Source: Pseudomonadota bacterium (GTDB taxonomy: Bacteria; Pseudomonadota; Gammaproteobacteria; JAKAQQ01). Taken from it: a stretch of DNA of 57,721 nt. Each line of letters opens with the position of its first letter. Position 1 is the first letter of the stretch. The position numbers and the translations under genes were made by a program. The notes beneath the pieces were generated by a model. The model did no database searches, was not told the origin of the DNA, and was given only the letters and a program-made list of their open reading frames with translations. The stretch lies in the NCBI GenBank assembly GCA_021798115.1, contig JAJZYM010000009.1, forward strand, positions 1-57,721, written 5' to 3'. Shown one piece after another: positions 1 to 8,447 of this stretch.

Positions 1-134
1 GTAGAGCTGTTTCCCATCCCTACCCAAAGGTGGGCTGTGCCCGAGAGTGGCGAGACCTCCAAGAACAATGTCGCCTCGCATATTCGCCACCCAGCGGGGA
101 GAAAGACCCGGCTGGGAATATGATCACGGAGAGC

Positions 135-350
135 CATGATTGCGATGGCGGTCTCGTTAGTCGCACCATCCAGGGAGCCTTTGTCGACGACCACGAAGAC
201 CTGCTCTTGACCGACCTCGCCCGCTTCGACCAAAACTCGCCGAGTGGCTGATCTTTTACAACGCCGAACGGCCCCACCATCGACCCGGACAGAAACCCCC
301 GTCATCCTTCCTCCTGCAACATCAACCCCAGTGCCAAAGGTTGGTGGACG
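135..350 (+). pseudogene. IS481-type transposase C-terminal remnant
   Basis: Translating from about 163 gives RTIQGAFVDDHEDLLLTDL, and then, after a one-base shift near 236, LAEWLIFYNAERPHH and SFLLQHQPQCQ. These match the C-terminal end of IS481-family DDE transposases, which read like NRTIQEEFVDYHEDL...FYNTERPHHSLG. The shift at the Gln/Lys codon puts a stop (SPSG*) in the first frame, so the copy is dead. Upstream, bases 137-160 still resemble the MNAHVERFN coding segment but are badly decayed, and no catalytic Asp or Glu region remains in the window. It is a fossil insertion next to rnpB. Confidence 0.7.
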
Positions 351-396
351 CATACATACGCTTGCGCTACGGTTGGCTTTGGGTTATCGTGGCCGA

Positions 397-786
397 GGAG
401 TACCGAGTGGACCAGGCAATCGCCTCCGCCTCGGCGGGGGAGGAAAGTCCGGGCTCCACGGACCAGAGTGCCAGGTAACACCTGGGAGACGCGAGTCTAC
501 GGAAAGTGCCACAGAAAACATACCGCCAACGTTCGTCGGGACTTTGTCCCCTCGGGCACGGCAAGGGTGAAAAGGTGCGGTAAGAGCGCACCGCGCGGCT
601 GGCAACAGTCGTGGCAGGGCAAACCCCACTCGGAGCAAGACCAAATAGGGGGGCGGACCACTTCGGTGGTCACATGCGGTCCGCATGGCCCCCGGGTAGG
701 TCGCTTGAGCGCCGTGGCGACACGGCGCCCAGAGGCATGATTGCCCTCGACAGAACCCGGCTTATCGATCCACTCGGCTACTCCAC
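397..786 (+). ncRNA. rnpB: RNase P RNA, bacterial class A
   Basis: This is the catalytic RNA of ribonuclease P, which trims the 5' ends of pre-tRNAs. Conserved class A blocks appear in the right order: GAGGAAAGTCCGGGCTCC near 440, GCCAGGTAA near 470, AAGGGTGAAAAGGTGCGG near 565, TAAGAGCGCACCGCG near 582, GGAGCAAGACCAAATAG near 632, CCCGGGTAGG near 691 and CGACAGAACCCGGCTTATCG near 747. The 5' bases around 397-410 pair with 771-785 to close the terminal helix P1, with one bulge, and this was used to set the ends to within a few bases. A position just upstream of mraZ is common in Gammaproteobacteria. No clear T-run terminator follows. Confidence 0.95.
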
Positions 787-1060
787 GGATTGCGCGGTGG
801 GCTCGCTCCGCGATGACGGTGGGATTTGCGCAAAATGGGACCGATTTGGCCCTTTGCGTGGGTCGGACGGGGACCGTTGATTCCTCTGTGTCCGGTGGGC
901 CGCCCACCGAAAAGGATCATGGCTCGAGCCGGGACTGATAAAAATAATATTTATGTAATACAATATATTATCAAATAAAAAAAGACTATTTCGAGGTCGT
1001 AGGCCCGCCTTCGAGCCTTCCTTTGAGGGTCGGAGTGGTAAGGAAGTGGCGACACCAGGG
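787..1060. other. Intergenic region with AT-rich block
   Basis: No credible gene lies here; the open frames are antisense or random. A GC-rich palindrome at 893-909 (CGGTGGGC/GCCCACCG) has no T-run after it, so it is not an obvious terminator. Bases 945-990 are about 90% A+T (long A runs, AATATATTATC) in a GC-rich genome. This could be an UP-element, a bending site or a scar of an old insertion next to the IS remnant. Two further TGG steps at 1036 and 1047 precede the mraZ operator. Confidence 0.5.
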
Positions 1061-1104
1061 TTGACGGGTGGTAAAAAGTGGTAAAAACTGGGGCACGGTG
1101 GCTG
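1061..1104 (+). promoter_or_regulatory. mraZ operator (MraZ boxes) and possible promoter
   Basis: Four TGG steps sit exactly 10 bp apart at 1069, 1079, 1089 and 1099. The first two lie in identical decamers GTGGTAAAAA (1068-1077 and 1078-1087), followed by CTGGGGCACG. MraZ of E. coli binds short TGGG-type direct repeats with 10-bp period upstream of its own gene and represses the cluster, so autoregulation is the likely role. TTGACG at 1061-1066 could serve as a -35, but the matching -10 (around 1082-1089) is weak. Confidence 0.75.
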
Positions 1105-1116
1105 GAGCGTGTTTAG

Positions 1117-1572
1117 GTGTTTCGGGGTGTCAACGAGATAGCACTCGACGGCAAAGGGCGGTTGGCGATGCCGACTCGCTACCGCCAGGAAATCTTTGCG
1201 CTCTGTTCGGGGTCTCTGGTTTTCACCATCGATCGGGAGAGTTGCCTCCTTCTTTATCCGCTCCCGGTGTGGGAACGGCTTGAGAACGAACTTGTCCGTC
1301 TGCCCAATCTCGACGCGCATGCCCGCCGTCTTCAGCGACTGCTGCTCGGCCATGCGACCGAGGTCACGATGGACGGTCACGGCCGACTTCTGGTTCCGGG
1401 TCCTCTGCGCGATTTCGCCCGCCTCGATCACGACGTGGTCCTTGTCGGTCAGGGCGAGAAGTTCGAGCTTTGGGACGCCGCGCTCTGGCGGGGCAACCGC
1501 GACCAGTGGATCACCGAGCAGGCGCGATTCGAGAGCGGCACGAGCGGCCCTCTCGGCAACCTGAGGATCTGA
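1117..1572 (+). CDS. mraZ: Transcriptional regulator MraZ
   Basis: MraZ is a nucleoid-associated, ring-forming DNA-binding protein of the SpoVT/AbrB-like fold that represses the division and cell-wall cluster. The 151-residue product equals the usual length and carries two internal repeats, each with the DxxxR signature: DGKGRLAMPTRYR (about residues 11-23) and DGHGRLLVPGPLRDF (about 87-101). A GTG start is used, since MFRGVNEIALD matches the family N-terminus. It opens the cluster directly behind four in-phase MraZ boxes. The rsmH start follows the stop by 2 nt, so the two are co-translated. Confidence 0.95.
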   Translation: MFRGVNEIALDGKGRLAMPTRYRQEIFALCSGSLVFTIDRESCLLLYPLPVWERLENELVRLPNLDAHARRLQRLLLGHATEVTMDGHGRLLVPGPLRDFARLDHDVVLVGQGEKFELWDAALWRGNRDQWITEQARFESGTSGPLGNLRI

Positions 1573-1574
1573 GC

Positions 1575-2501
1575 ATGGACGCCTGTCTGGCAACGCACGA
1601 GCCGGTCATGCTCGAGACGGTCTTGCGTTTCTGGTTCCGTGGCGACGACGGCGTCTACGTGGACGCCACCTACGGTCGGGGTGGCCACAGCCGTGCTCTT
1701 CTCGAGCGTCTCGGGCCAGAAGGGCGTCTTTACCTCGTCGACCGAGATCCCGACGCCGTTGCGCACGCGCGCAGCCGTTTTGCCGGCGACGAGCGCGTCG
1801 TGGTGGCCGCCGGTCCTTTCTCCCGCCTGGGCGAGCTGGCCGCACACTGGTCGGTGGTGGGTCGGGTGCGTGGGGTGCTTCTCGATCTCGGTGTCTCGAG
1901 CCCCCAGCTCGAGGATGCCCGCCGCGGTTTCTCCTTCACGCGCGAGGGACCGCTCGACATGCGGATGGATCCGGAGCACGGGTCAAGCCTGGCGACATGG
2001 CTCGCCGGGGTTGACGAGCGGCGCCTCGTGGACGTGCTCGAGCGCTACGGCGAAGAACGGCACGCCCGCCCGATCGCACGGGCGGTGCTCGAGGCCCGCC
2101 GTCGCGGACGCCTGAGCACGACCCGAGAGCTCGCGACGGTCGTGGCCGGCGCCGTGCCCCGAAGCGGGTTGCGCCGGCACCCCGCGACGCGGACGTTCCA
2201 GGCGCTGCGCATCGTTGTCAACGGTGAGCTCGACGAGCTCGAAGCCGTCCTGCCGCAGGCGGCGCGGGTCCTGGAACTCTCCGGACGGCTTCTCGTGCTG
2301 AGTTTCCACTCGCTCGAGGACCGGATCGTCAAGCATTTCTTCCGTTCTCCCCGACGCGGGGAAGCCACACGCGAGGGACTTCTTCCCCTCGCCTCGCTCG
2401 CCCCCGAGCCCGAGGAGCGGAGACGCAATCCGCGCGCGCGCAGCGCCCGCCTGCGCGTGGCCGAAAAACTCCGGGAGACCGACGCGTGTCCCGGCGCCTG
2501 A
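1575..2501 (+). CDS. rsmH: 16S rRNA (cytosine-1402-N4)-methyltransferase
   Basis: RsmH (MraW) uses SAM to methylate N4 of C1402 in the 16S rRNA decoding centre. The start is ATG at 1575 (MDACLATHEPVML), because THEPVML is the family N-terminus; an upstream in-frame ATG at 1470 lies inside mraZ and is ignored. The 308-residue product has the SAM-binding segment DATYGRGGHSRALLERL, then GVLLDLGVSSPQLEDA and RGFSFTREGPLDMRMD, and later SFHSLEDRIVKHFF. The 3' end overlaps ftsL by 16 nt. Confidence 0.96.
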   Translation: MDACLATHEPVMLETVLRFWFRGDDGVYVDATYGRGGHSRALLERLGPEGRLYLVDRDPDAVAHARSRFAGDERVVVAAGPFSRLGELAAHWSVVGRVRGVLLDLGVSSPQLEDARRGFSFTREGPLDMRMDPEHGSSLATWLAGVDERRLVDVLERYGEERHARPIARAVLEARRRGRLSTTRELATVVAGAVPRSGLRRHPATRTFQALRIVVNGELDELEAVLPQAARVLELSGRLLVLSFHSLEDRIVKHFFRSPRRGEATREGLLPLASLAPEPEERRRNPRARSARLRVAEKLRETDACPGA

Positions 2502-2755
2502 TACTCCTCGCCCTGGCGGCTCTTGTGCTCGCCAGCAGCCTCGCCGCCGTCTGGACCAGCTACCGGCACCGGACACTCTTCGCTCACGAGATGCGGCTCG
2601 AGAACCGCATCGAAGTCCTCAACGCCCGTTGGTCACAGCTCCTTCTCGAGCAGGGGACCCTCGAGAGCCACGCCCGCCTCGCCCGCTTGGCCCACCGCCG
2701 CCTCGGCATGGCTCCGCCGCGCCGCATCCACATCGTCGTGGTGCGCACGCGATGA
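2486..2755 (+). CDS. ftsL: Cell division protein FtsL
   Basis: This is a small bitopic inner-membrane protein that forms the FtsQLB complex activating septal FtsWI synthesis. The product has 89 residues, one N-terminal transmembrane helix (about 4-24, RLILLALAALVLASSLAAV) and a periplasmic coiled-coil stretch rich in Leu/Arg (about 33-70). FtsL is poorly conserved in sequence; the call rests on topology, size and the invariant position between rsmH and ftsI. The start is GTG inside the end of rsmH, and the stop overlaps ftsI as ATGA. It is a little shorter than E. coli FtsL (121). Confidence 0.9.
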   Translation: MSRRLILLALAALVLASSLAAVWTSYRHRTLFAHEMRLENRIEVLNARWSQLLLEQGTLESHARLARLAHRRLGMAPPRRIHIVVVRTR

Positions 2756-4458
2756 GTTCCTCTCTGGCCCGCACCCGCCTGCTCGTTCTGGCCGTCCCGC
2801 TGGCGTTGGGCACGCTCGGTCTTGCGGCGCGTGTCGTTGATCTCGAGACCGTCGGGCGCCCGCGGCTTCTGGCCCAGGCGCGTCTTCGCGAGACGCGTCA
2901 GCTGGTCCTCCCGGCCCACCGCGGCATGATCGTGGACCGCTTCGGCACGCCGCTTGCGGTGAGCACTCTCGTCGAGGATCTCTGCGCCGACCCACGGGTC
3001 CTCATCCATCGTCCGGGCGAGTGGCCCGAGCTTGCACGTCTCGCCGGCTGGTCGCTTCCAGCTCTCGCACAGGCCGTCCGCACCCAGCGCGCCTACGCGT
3101 TCATGTATCTCCGGCGCGGGATGGACCCGTTCCACGCCCGGGAAATCATCGCCCGCGGTCTGCCCGGGGTCTTTCTGGTGCCCCAGTTCCGCCGTTACTA
3201 CCCGGAAGGCGCGGCCGCCGCCCAGGTGGTCGGCTACACCACCATCGGCGACCGTGGTGAAGGAGGGCTCGAGCTCGCCTACAACCGCGTCCTGGCCGGC
3301 CGCTCGGGACGTCTTGAGGTCGTCGTGAACGGGCTCGGTCAGTCGGCGAGTGCGGTCCGTCTCGTGCGCCGTCCGCGACCCGGGCACAGCCTTGTCAGCA
3401 GTCTCGACATGCGTCTTCAGTACGTCGCCTACGCGGCGTTGCGGAAGGAGATCCGCCTCGAACACGCGCAGGCCGGCTCGGTCGTCGTCGTCGATCCCCA
3501 TACGGGGGAAGTGCTCGCGATGAGCACCGTGCCTTCGTTCAATCCCAACACACGGTCCGACTACATTCCCGCGCGGATGCGGGCGCGGGCGGCGACCGAT
3601 ATGTTCGAGCCCGGTTCGGTCTTCAAGCCTTTCACGATCGCCGCGGCTCTCGCGAGCGGTCGTTACACCCCCGGGAGTGTCGTCAATACAGGGCAGGGTC
3701 TTCTTTCGGTGGGGGGGTATATCATCCGCGACGACGCCGCCTGGGGGCGGATCAATCTCACGACACTTCTCGAGAAGTCGAGCAACGTCGGGGCCTCCCT
3801 CGTGGCCCTGTCCCTGCCGCGGCGCTACCTCTGGAGAGCCTACAACGCTTTCGGGTTCGGACGCCTGACCGGCAGCGGTTTCCCCGGGGAATCGCCGGGT
3901 CTGCTGCACGTCTGGACGCACTGGTCGATGTCGATGCACGCCTCGATCAGTTACGGCTACGGGGTGGCCGTCACCCTGCTTCAGCTGGCCCGGGGTTACG
4001 CGGCGCTGGCCAACCACGGCGTTCTTCTTCCCCTGACGTTTGTGCGCCGCCCGCGCCCCCCGTCGGGACGCGCCATCGTCCCGCCGCGCGTGGCCCACGA
4101 ACTCTGCCGGATGCTGACATCCGTGGTCTCGCCCGAAGGAACCGGGTTCCTCGCGCAGATCCCCGGCTACGAGGTGGCCGGGAAGACGGGGACGTCGTAC
4201 ATCGTCCGTGACGGCCGTTACGATCGGCACGATTACAGCTCGGTGTTCGTGGGTTTGGCCCCCGTCCCCCATCCGCGGCTCGTCGTCGCCGTCGTGGTGG
4301 AAGGCACAGGAAAGCGCCAGTATTTCGGGGGGCTCGTCGCCGCGCCGATCTTCAAGCGGGTGATGGAGGAGGCGCTTCGCATCCTTGGGGTTCCGCCCGA
4401 CCGCCCGTCGGCCGTGCGGCTGGCGAGCGTCGTTTGGCGGCAGGGATCCACGGCATGA
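2752..4458 (+). CDS. ftsI: Septal peptidoglycan transpeptidase FtsI (PBP3)
   Basis: This class B penicillin-binding protein crosslinks septal murein together with FtsW. The 568-residue product has an N-terminal transmembrane helix (about 8-27), a PBP dimer domain, then the transpeptidase domain with the SxxK motif SVFK (catalytic Ser about 289), SSN in EKSSNVGASL (about 343) and KTGT in AGKTGTSYI (about 478). The start is the ATG overlapping the ftsL stop; a longer open frame upstream is antisense noise. The juxtamembrane segment RGMIVDRFGTPLAVST matches the family. It overlaps murE by 4 nt. Confidence 0.96.
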   Translation: MSSSLARTRLLVLAVPLALGTLGLAARVVDLETVGRPRLLAQARLRETRQLVLPAHRGMIVDRFGTPLAVSTLVEDLCADPRVLIHRPGEWPELARLAGWSLPALAQAVRTQRAYAFMYLRRGMDPFHAREIIARGLPGVFLVPQFRRYYPEGAAAAQVVGYTTIGDRGEGGLELAYNRVLAGRSGRLEVVVNGLGQSASAVRLVRRPRPGHSLVSSLDMRLQYVAYAALRKEIRLEHAQAGSVVVVDPHTGEVLAMSTVPSFNPNTRSDYIPARMRARAATDMFEPGSVFKPFTIAAALASGRYTPGSVVNTGQGLLSVGGYIIRDDAAWGRINLTTLLEKSSNVGASLVALSLPRRYLWRAYNAFGFGRLTGSGFPGESPGLLHVWTHWSMSMHASISYGYGVAVTLLQLARGYAALANHGVLLPLTFVRRPRPPSGRAIVPPRVAHELCRMLTSVVSPEGTGFLAQIPGYEVAGKTGTSYIVRDGRYDRHDYSSVFVGLAPVPHPRLVVAVVVEGTGKRQYFGGLVAAPIFKRVMEEALRILGVPPDRPSAVRLASVVWRQGSTA

Positions 4459-6023
4459 GCGAGACGAGCCTCGGCGTTCTCCTGAAGGATTTGGGCGGTG
4501 CCCTGACGGAGCGGACCGCAAGGATTGTGGTCCGTGAACTCACCCTGGACAGCCGAGAAGCGGCTCCGGGTGTGCTCTTTCTGGCCCGTCGCGGGGCCAA
4601 GACCCACGGCGTGCGGTTCGCCGCCGAAGCCTTCGGTCGAGGGGCGTCGGCCGTGCTCTACGATCCGATCGCAGAAGACGGGACCGGGATGTCTTGCCTT
4701 GAGGGGGACGAGGGGGCTGTTCCGTGCCCTCCGCAGAGCGGACCCTGCGTGCCCCTTCCGGGACTCGAAGCCCGGTTGGGCGAGATCGCGCGGCGCTTCT
4801 ACGGCGACGCGAGCCGGGACCTTGCGCTCACGGCCGTGACCGGCACGAACGGCAAGACCACCGTTGCCTGGCTGCTCACGCAGGCCTGGCGCGCGCTCGA
4901 TCCGCCTCGCGGCGCGGCGTACCTCGGGACACTCGGGGTCGAATGGGGAACGGGTGAGCGGGTCGCGCTCGAGCGGACCACCCCCGACGTGGTCACGCTT
5001 CACCGATGGTGCGCGCGGCTCAGGGACGCCAAGATCGGACATCTCGTCTGTGAGGCGTCCTCGCACGCCCTCGTCCAGGGGCGTCTCGATGGCCTGCGGA
5101 TCCGGACCGCCGTCTTCACCAATCTCTCCCCCGAGCATCTTGACTACCACCGGAACCTCGAAGAGTACCGGGAAGCGAAATGGCGGCTTTTTGCGCGCCC
5201 GGAACTCGCAAATGCGGCCCTCAATGTCGGCGACGCCTGCGGACGGCTCTTCTCCCGGCGGCTGCTCGCGCGGCCTCCCGCCGGGGAGACGCCCGTGGTG
5301 CGGGTCGTACGCTACGGGGCGGAAGAGGACGAGGCGGAGTTCCGCGCCGGGAACGTTGTGGCCGGGGTCTCGGCAACGCGTTTCGATCTTCTCGGGCCGA
5401 GCGGCGAGCGGAAGACGCTACGCGTCGGCCTCCTCGGGGGATTCAATGTCGAGAATCTCCTGGCGGTCGCCGCCGCGCTCCACGCCGAAGGCGTGGAGTT
5501 CGAGCGGATGGCTTCCGTTTTTCCCGCCCTGAGTCCCCCTCCGGGGCGACTCGAGTTTGTTTGCGTGCAGGACGGCCCGACGGTCGTCGTCGATTTTGCC
5601 CACACCCCCGCCGCGCTCGCGGCGGTGCTCGGAGTCTGCCGGAGCCTCACACGCGGTCGCCTCATCGTGGTCTTCGGCTGCGGTGGGGAACGCGATCGCG
5701 GCAAGCGGCCGGCGATGGGGAAACTGGCTTCGGAGCAGGCCGATCGGGTGATCCTGACGGATGACAATCCGCGCCACGAAGATCCGGAGGCGATCACGGA
5801 CGAGATCCTCGCCGGCGTGCCGCCGGGGGATCCGCGTGTCAGCGTGGAGCACGACCGCGCGCGGGCAATTGCCCAAGCGCTTGCAGAGGCCGCGGCGGGC
5901 GATCTCGTGCTCCTGGCCGGCAAGGGGCACGAAGAGACTCAGGTGTACGGAACGGATCCTCGGCCGTTTTCCGATCTCGGGGTTGTCCGGGACCGCCTGG
6001 GCGGGAGGATCCGTCCGTGCTGA
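4455..6023 (+). CDS. murE: UDP-MurNAc-tripeptide synthetase (meso-DAP adding)
   Basis: MurE is an ATP-dependent cytoplasmic ligase that adds the third amino acid to UDP-MurNAc-L-Ala-D-Glu. The ATP loop is TGTNGKTTVAWLL (about 132-144), and the Mur ligase Glu/His region is CEASSHAL. The DDNPRHEDP motif near residue 438 corresponds to the DNPR box that selects meso-diaminopimelate in Gram-negative enzymes. The length of 522 residues is typical of the family. The start is ATG at 4455, overlapping the ftsI stop, and MSETSLGVLLKDL fits the N-terminal domain. The last 7 nt overlap murF. Confidence 0.95.
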   Translation: MSETSLGVLLKDLGGALTERTARIVVRELTLDSREAAPGVLFLARRGAKTHGVRFAAEAFGRGASAVLYDPIAEDGTGMSCLEGDEGAVPCPPQSGPCVPLPGLEARLGEIARRFYGDASRDLALTAVTGTNGKTTVAWLLTQAWRALDPPRGAAYLGTLGVEWGTGERVALERTTPDVVTLHRWCARLRDAKIGHLVCEASSHALVQGRLDGLRIRTAVFTNLSPEHLDYHRNLEEYREAKWRLFARPELANAALNVGDACGRLFSRRLLARPPAGETPVVRVVRYGAEEDEAEFRAGNVVAGVSATRFDLLGPSGERKTLRVGLLGGFNVENLLAVAAALHAEGVEFERMASVFPALSPPPGRLEFVCVQDGPTVVVDFAHTPAALAAVLGVCRSLTRGRLIVVFGCGGERDRGKRPAMGKLASEQADRVILTDDNPRHEDPEAITDEILAGVPPGDPRVSVEHDRARAIAQALAEAAAGDLVLLAGKGHEETQVYGTDPRPFSDLGVVRDRLGGRIRPC

Positions 6024-7402
6024 ATTGGAATCTTGGAAAAATCGCCGAGGTTCTCGCCGGAGAACGCCGGGGTCCGCCGGTCGAGATCCTCGGCCTCGGC
6101 CACGACGGGCGAACGATCGCGCGCGGAGCACTCTTCGTTGCGCTGCGTGGCCCGCACCACGACGGGCATGACTATCTCGCTCAAGCGGCCGAGCGCGGGG
6201 CCGCCGCCGCCCTCGTGGCCGATGACCGCAGCGCGCCCTTGCCCACGGTCCGCGTCGGGGAGACGCGCGCGGCGCTTCTCGACCTCGCCGCGCACTGGCG
6301 TCGAAGCTTCACGCTACCGCTCGCGGTCGTGGCCGGAGCGAACGGGAAGACGACCGTGAAGAACATGACGGCCGCGATTCTTGCCCGCACAGGCTCCACC
6401 CTGGCGACGGAAGGCAATCAGAACAACGAGATCGGGATCCCTCTCACGCTCGCGCGTCTCGGCCCCGAGCACCGACACGCGGTCGTCGAGATCGGCATCA
6501 ACCGCAGCGGAGAAATGGCTCCTCTCGCGCGGGCCGTCGCCCCGACCGCGGCGGTCGTGACGTCGGTCAGCGAGGAGCATCTTGAGGGTCTCGGTGATCT
6601 CGCCAACGTGGCGCGTGAAGAGGGCGCGGTCTACACCGCCCTTCCACCCGCGGGCACCGCCGTTCTCGATGCCGAGTCTCCCTGGCTGGCCGCCTGGATG
6701 GCGTCCACCCGGGCTCGGCGGCGCCTCCTCTTCGGCGGGACGGTCGGTGATGTCCGCTGTCTCGGTGAACCCCAGCTCGGACCCGAGGGCGCACACTTCG
6801 GGCTCCGGCTTCCCGACGGGGAGGTCACGGTGCGCCTCGGCATTCTTGGTCGCCACGGTGTGCACGACGCCGTCGTCGCCGCCGCGCTGGCCACGGCGCT
6901 TGGTGCGGCTCCGGAGGCGGTCGTGGACGGACTCGCTGCCGTGCGCCCGGGACTCCACCGGCTTCAGCCGCGCCGTCTCCGCACGGGGGGGGACCTTCTC
7001 GACGACACCTACAACGCCAACCCGGGCTCTCTCAAGGCCGCCCTCGAAACCGCGGGCCTCTGGTCCGGGGAACGCTGGTGCGTGCTGGGGACGATGGGCG
7101 AACTGGGTCCGGACAGCCCCTACTGGCACCGACGGGCGGGTGAGGACGTGCGCGCCGCCGCTTTTTCCCGCCTCTTCGTGATCGGCCGGGAAGCGGAGCA
7201 CGCCGCCCGCGCCTTTGGTCGTGGAGCCGAGATGGCTTCCGGGATCGAGGACTTGATCGAACGGATCCACCGCGCTCTCGCCGAAGGCGGCCCGGATCTC
7301 CTTCTCGTCAAGGGCTCCCGGGCCATGCGTCTCGAGCGGCTCGTTGAGGCTGTGGTCGGTCCGGATTCGGAGGAAACGGTTCATGCCGCCGCTCTTCGCT
7401 GA
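6017..7402 (+). CDS. murF: UDP-MurNAc-tripeptide:D-Ala-D-Ala ligase
   Basis: MurF attaches D-alanyl-D-alanine to the UDP-MurNAc-tripeptide, completing the pentapeptide. The 461-residue product shows the Mur N-domain segment SRTI-like DGRTIARGALFVALRG, the ATP loop AGANGKTTVKNM (about 111-122), the EGNQNNEIGIPLTL block and the C-terminal domain with DDTYNANPGS (about 332-341), all diagnostic for MurF. The start is GTG within the end of murE. It overlaps mraY by 20 nt. Confidence 0.95.
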   Translation: MLNWNLGKIAEVLAGERRGPPVEILGLGHDGRTIARGALFVALRGPHHDGHDYLAQAAERGAAAALVADDRSAPLPTVRVGETRAALLDLAAHWRRSFTLPLAVVAGANGKTTVKNMTAAILARTGSTLATEGNQNNEIGIPLTLARLGPEHRHAVVEIGINRSGEMAPLARAVAPTAAVVTSVSEEHLEGLGDLANVAREEGAVYTALPPAGTAVLDAESPWLAAWMASTRARRRLLFGGTVGDVRCLGEPQLGPEGAHFGLRLPDGEVTVRLGILGRHGVHDAVVAAALATALGAAPEAVVDGLAAVRPGLHRLQPRRLRTGGDLLDDTYNANPGSLKAALETAGLWSGERWCVLGTMGELGPDSPYWHRRAGEDVRAAAFSRLFVIGREAEHAARAFGRGAEMASGIEDLIERIHRALAEGGPDLLLVKGSRAMRLERLVEAVVGPDSEETVHAAALR

Positions 7403-8447
7403 GTCCTGGACACCGCTCGCCGGAGGGGCGTTTCTCGACGAGCGCTGCCTTCTCGCGGCGCTCACCGCTTTTGCCGTCTCGCTCGCCGCGGGCCCGTGGA
7501 CGATTCGCCGGCTGGCCCGCCTGAAGGCCGGGCAGGTGGTGCGGGACGACGGTCCACGCACGCATCTTCGCAAGGCCGGGACCCCCACCATGGGGGGGGT
7601 CCTCATCGTCTTGGCCATTCTCATCGCTTCGCTGCTCTGGGTCCGGCCCAACCTCGAGGTGGCCGTTCTGCTCCTGGGCCTCGTGGGGTTTGCCGGGATT
7701 GGACTCCTCGACGACGCTCTCAAACTCCGCCGCCGCCACAGCCGTGGAATCGGGGCGCGGTTCAAGTTTGCCCTGCAGGCCCTGCTGGCCCTGATCGTGG
7801 TGATCCTCCTCGATGCCCTGGCTCGCCCTCACGGGCTTGCGGATCTGATCGTCCCTTTCGATCCCGGTGTCCGGCTCGATCCCGGTGTGCTCGCCGTGCC
7901 GCTCGCGTGGTTCGTCGTCGTCGGGACGAGCAACGCCGTCAATCTCACCGACGGGCTCGATGGACAGGCCGCCCTGCAGACGGCGCTGATCGTCTCGGCC
8001 CTCGGGGCTCTCGCCTACGCCTTGGGGCATCCGGCCTTGGCCGGGGTTCTCCGCCTGGGTGCGACGCCCGCGTTGCGCGAGACGGCCGTGGTGGCCGCCG
8101 CCACCGCCGGGGCCGGTCTCGGGTTCCTCTGGTACAACGGGCACCCGGCGCAGATCTTCATGGGGGATGTGGGGGCGTTGGCTCTCGGGGCCGTCCTCGG
8201 GATTCTGGCCGTCGAGTCGGGGGCCGATCTCCTGCTCTTTCTCATGGGCGGCGTCCTCGTCGCCGAGACGCTCTCGGTCGTGGCCCAGGTGGTGTCGTTC
8301 AAGACGACCAGGCGCAGGGTCCTGCGCATGGCGCCGCTGCACCACCACTTCGAGCTCGGCGGCTGGGCGGAAACCAAAGTGGTTGTGCGCTTCGCGCTCG
8401 TGACCCTCGTCCTCATTCTTCTCGTCGTCGTGGGCCTGCGTCCGTGA
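7383..8447 (+). CDS. mraY: Phospho-MurNAc-pentapeptide transferase MraY
   Basis: MraY is an inner-membrane enzyme that transfers phospho-MurNAc-pentapeptide to undecaprenyl phosphate to form lipid I. The 354-residue polytopic product has KAGTPTMGGVLI (about 62), the aspartate-rich DDALKL, NLTDGLDGQA (about 188), MGDVGALALGA and the terminal histidine motif HHHFELGGWAETKVV. The start is taken at ATG 7383 (MPPLFAESW); an in-frame codon at 7344 would add 13 charged residues and a longer overlap with murF. It is joined to murD by a GTGA overlap. Confidence 0.95.
   Translation: MPPLFAESWTPLAGGAFLDERCLLAALTAFAVSLAAGPWTIRRLARLKAGQVVRDDGPRTHLRKAGTPTMGGVLIVLAILIASLLWVRPNLEVAVLLLGLVGFAGIGLLDDALKLRRRHSRGIGARFKFALQALLALIVVILLDALARPHGLADLIVPFDPGVRLDPGVLAVPLAWFVVVGTSNAVNLTDGLDGQAALQTALIVSALGALAYALGHPALAGVLRLGATPALRETAVVAAATAGAGLGFLWYNGHPAQIFMGDVGALALGAVLGILAVESGADLLLFLMGGVLVAETLSVVAQVVSFKTTRRRVLRMAPLHHHFELGGWAETKVVVRFALVTLVLILLVVVGLRP

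Noticed and set aside
893-909. GC-rich palindrome as rho-independent terminator of rnpB
   Set aside because: No T-run follows on either strand in the needed place.
778-1593. 271-codon minus-strand frame across the mraZ upstream region
   Set aside because: Runs antisense through mraZ, the operator and the AT-rich block; no coding signature.
2584-4521. 645-codon minus-strand frame opposite ftsI
   Set aside because: Shadow of ftsI; composition typical of antisense frames in GC-rich DNA.
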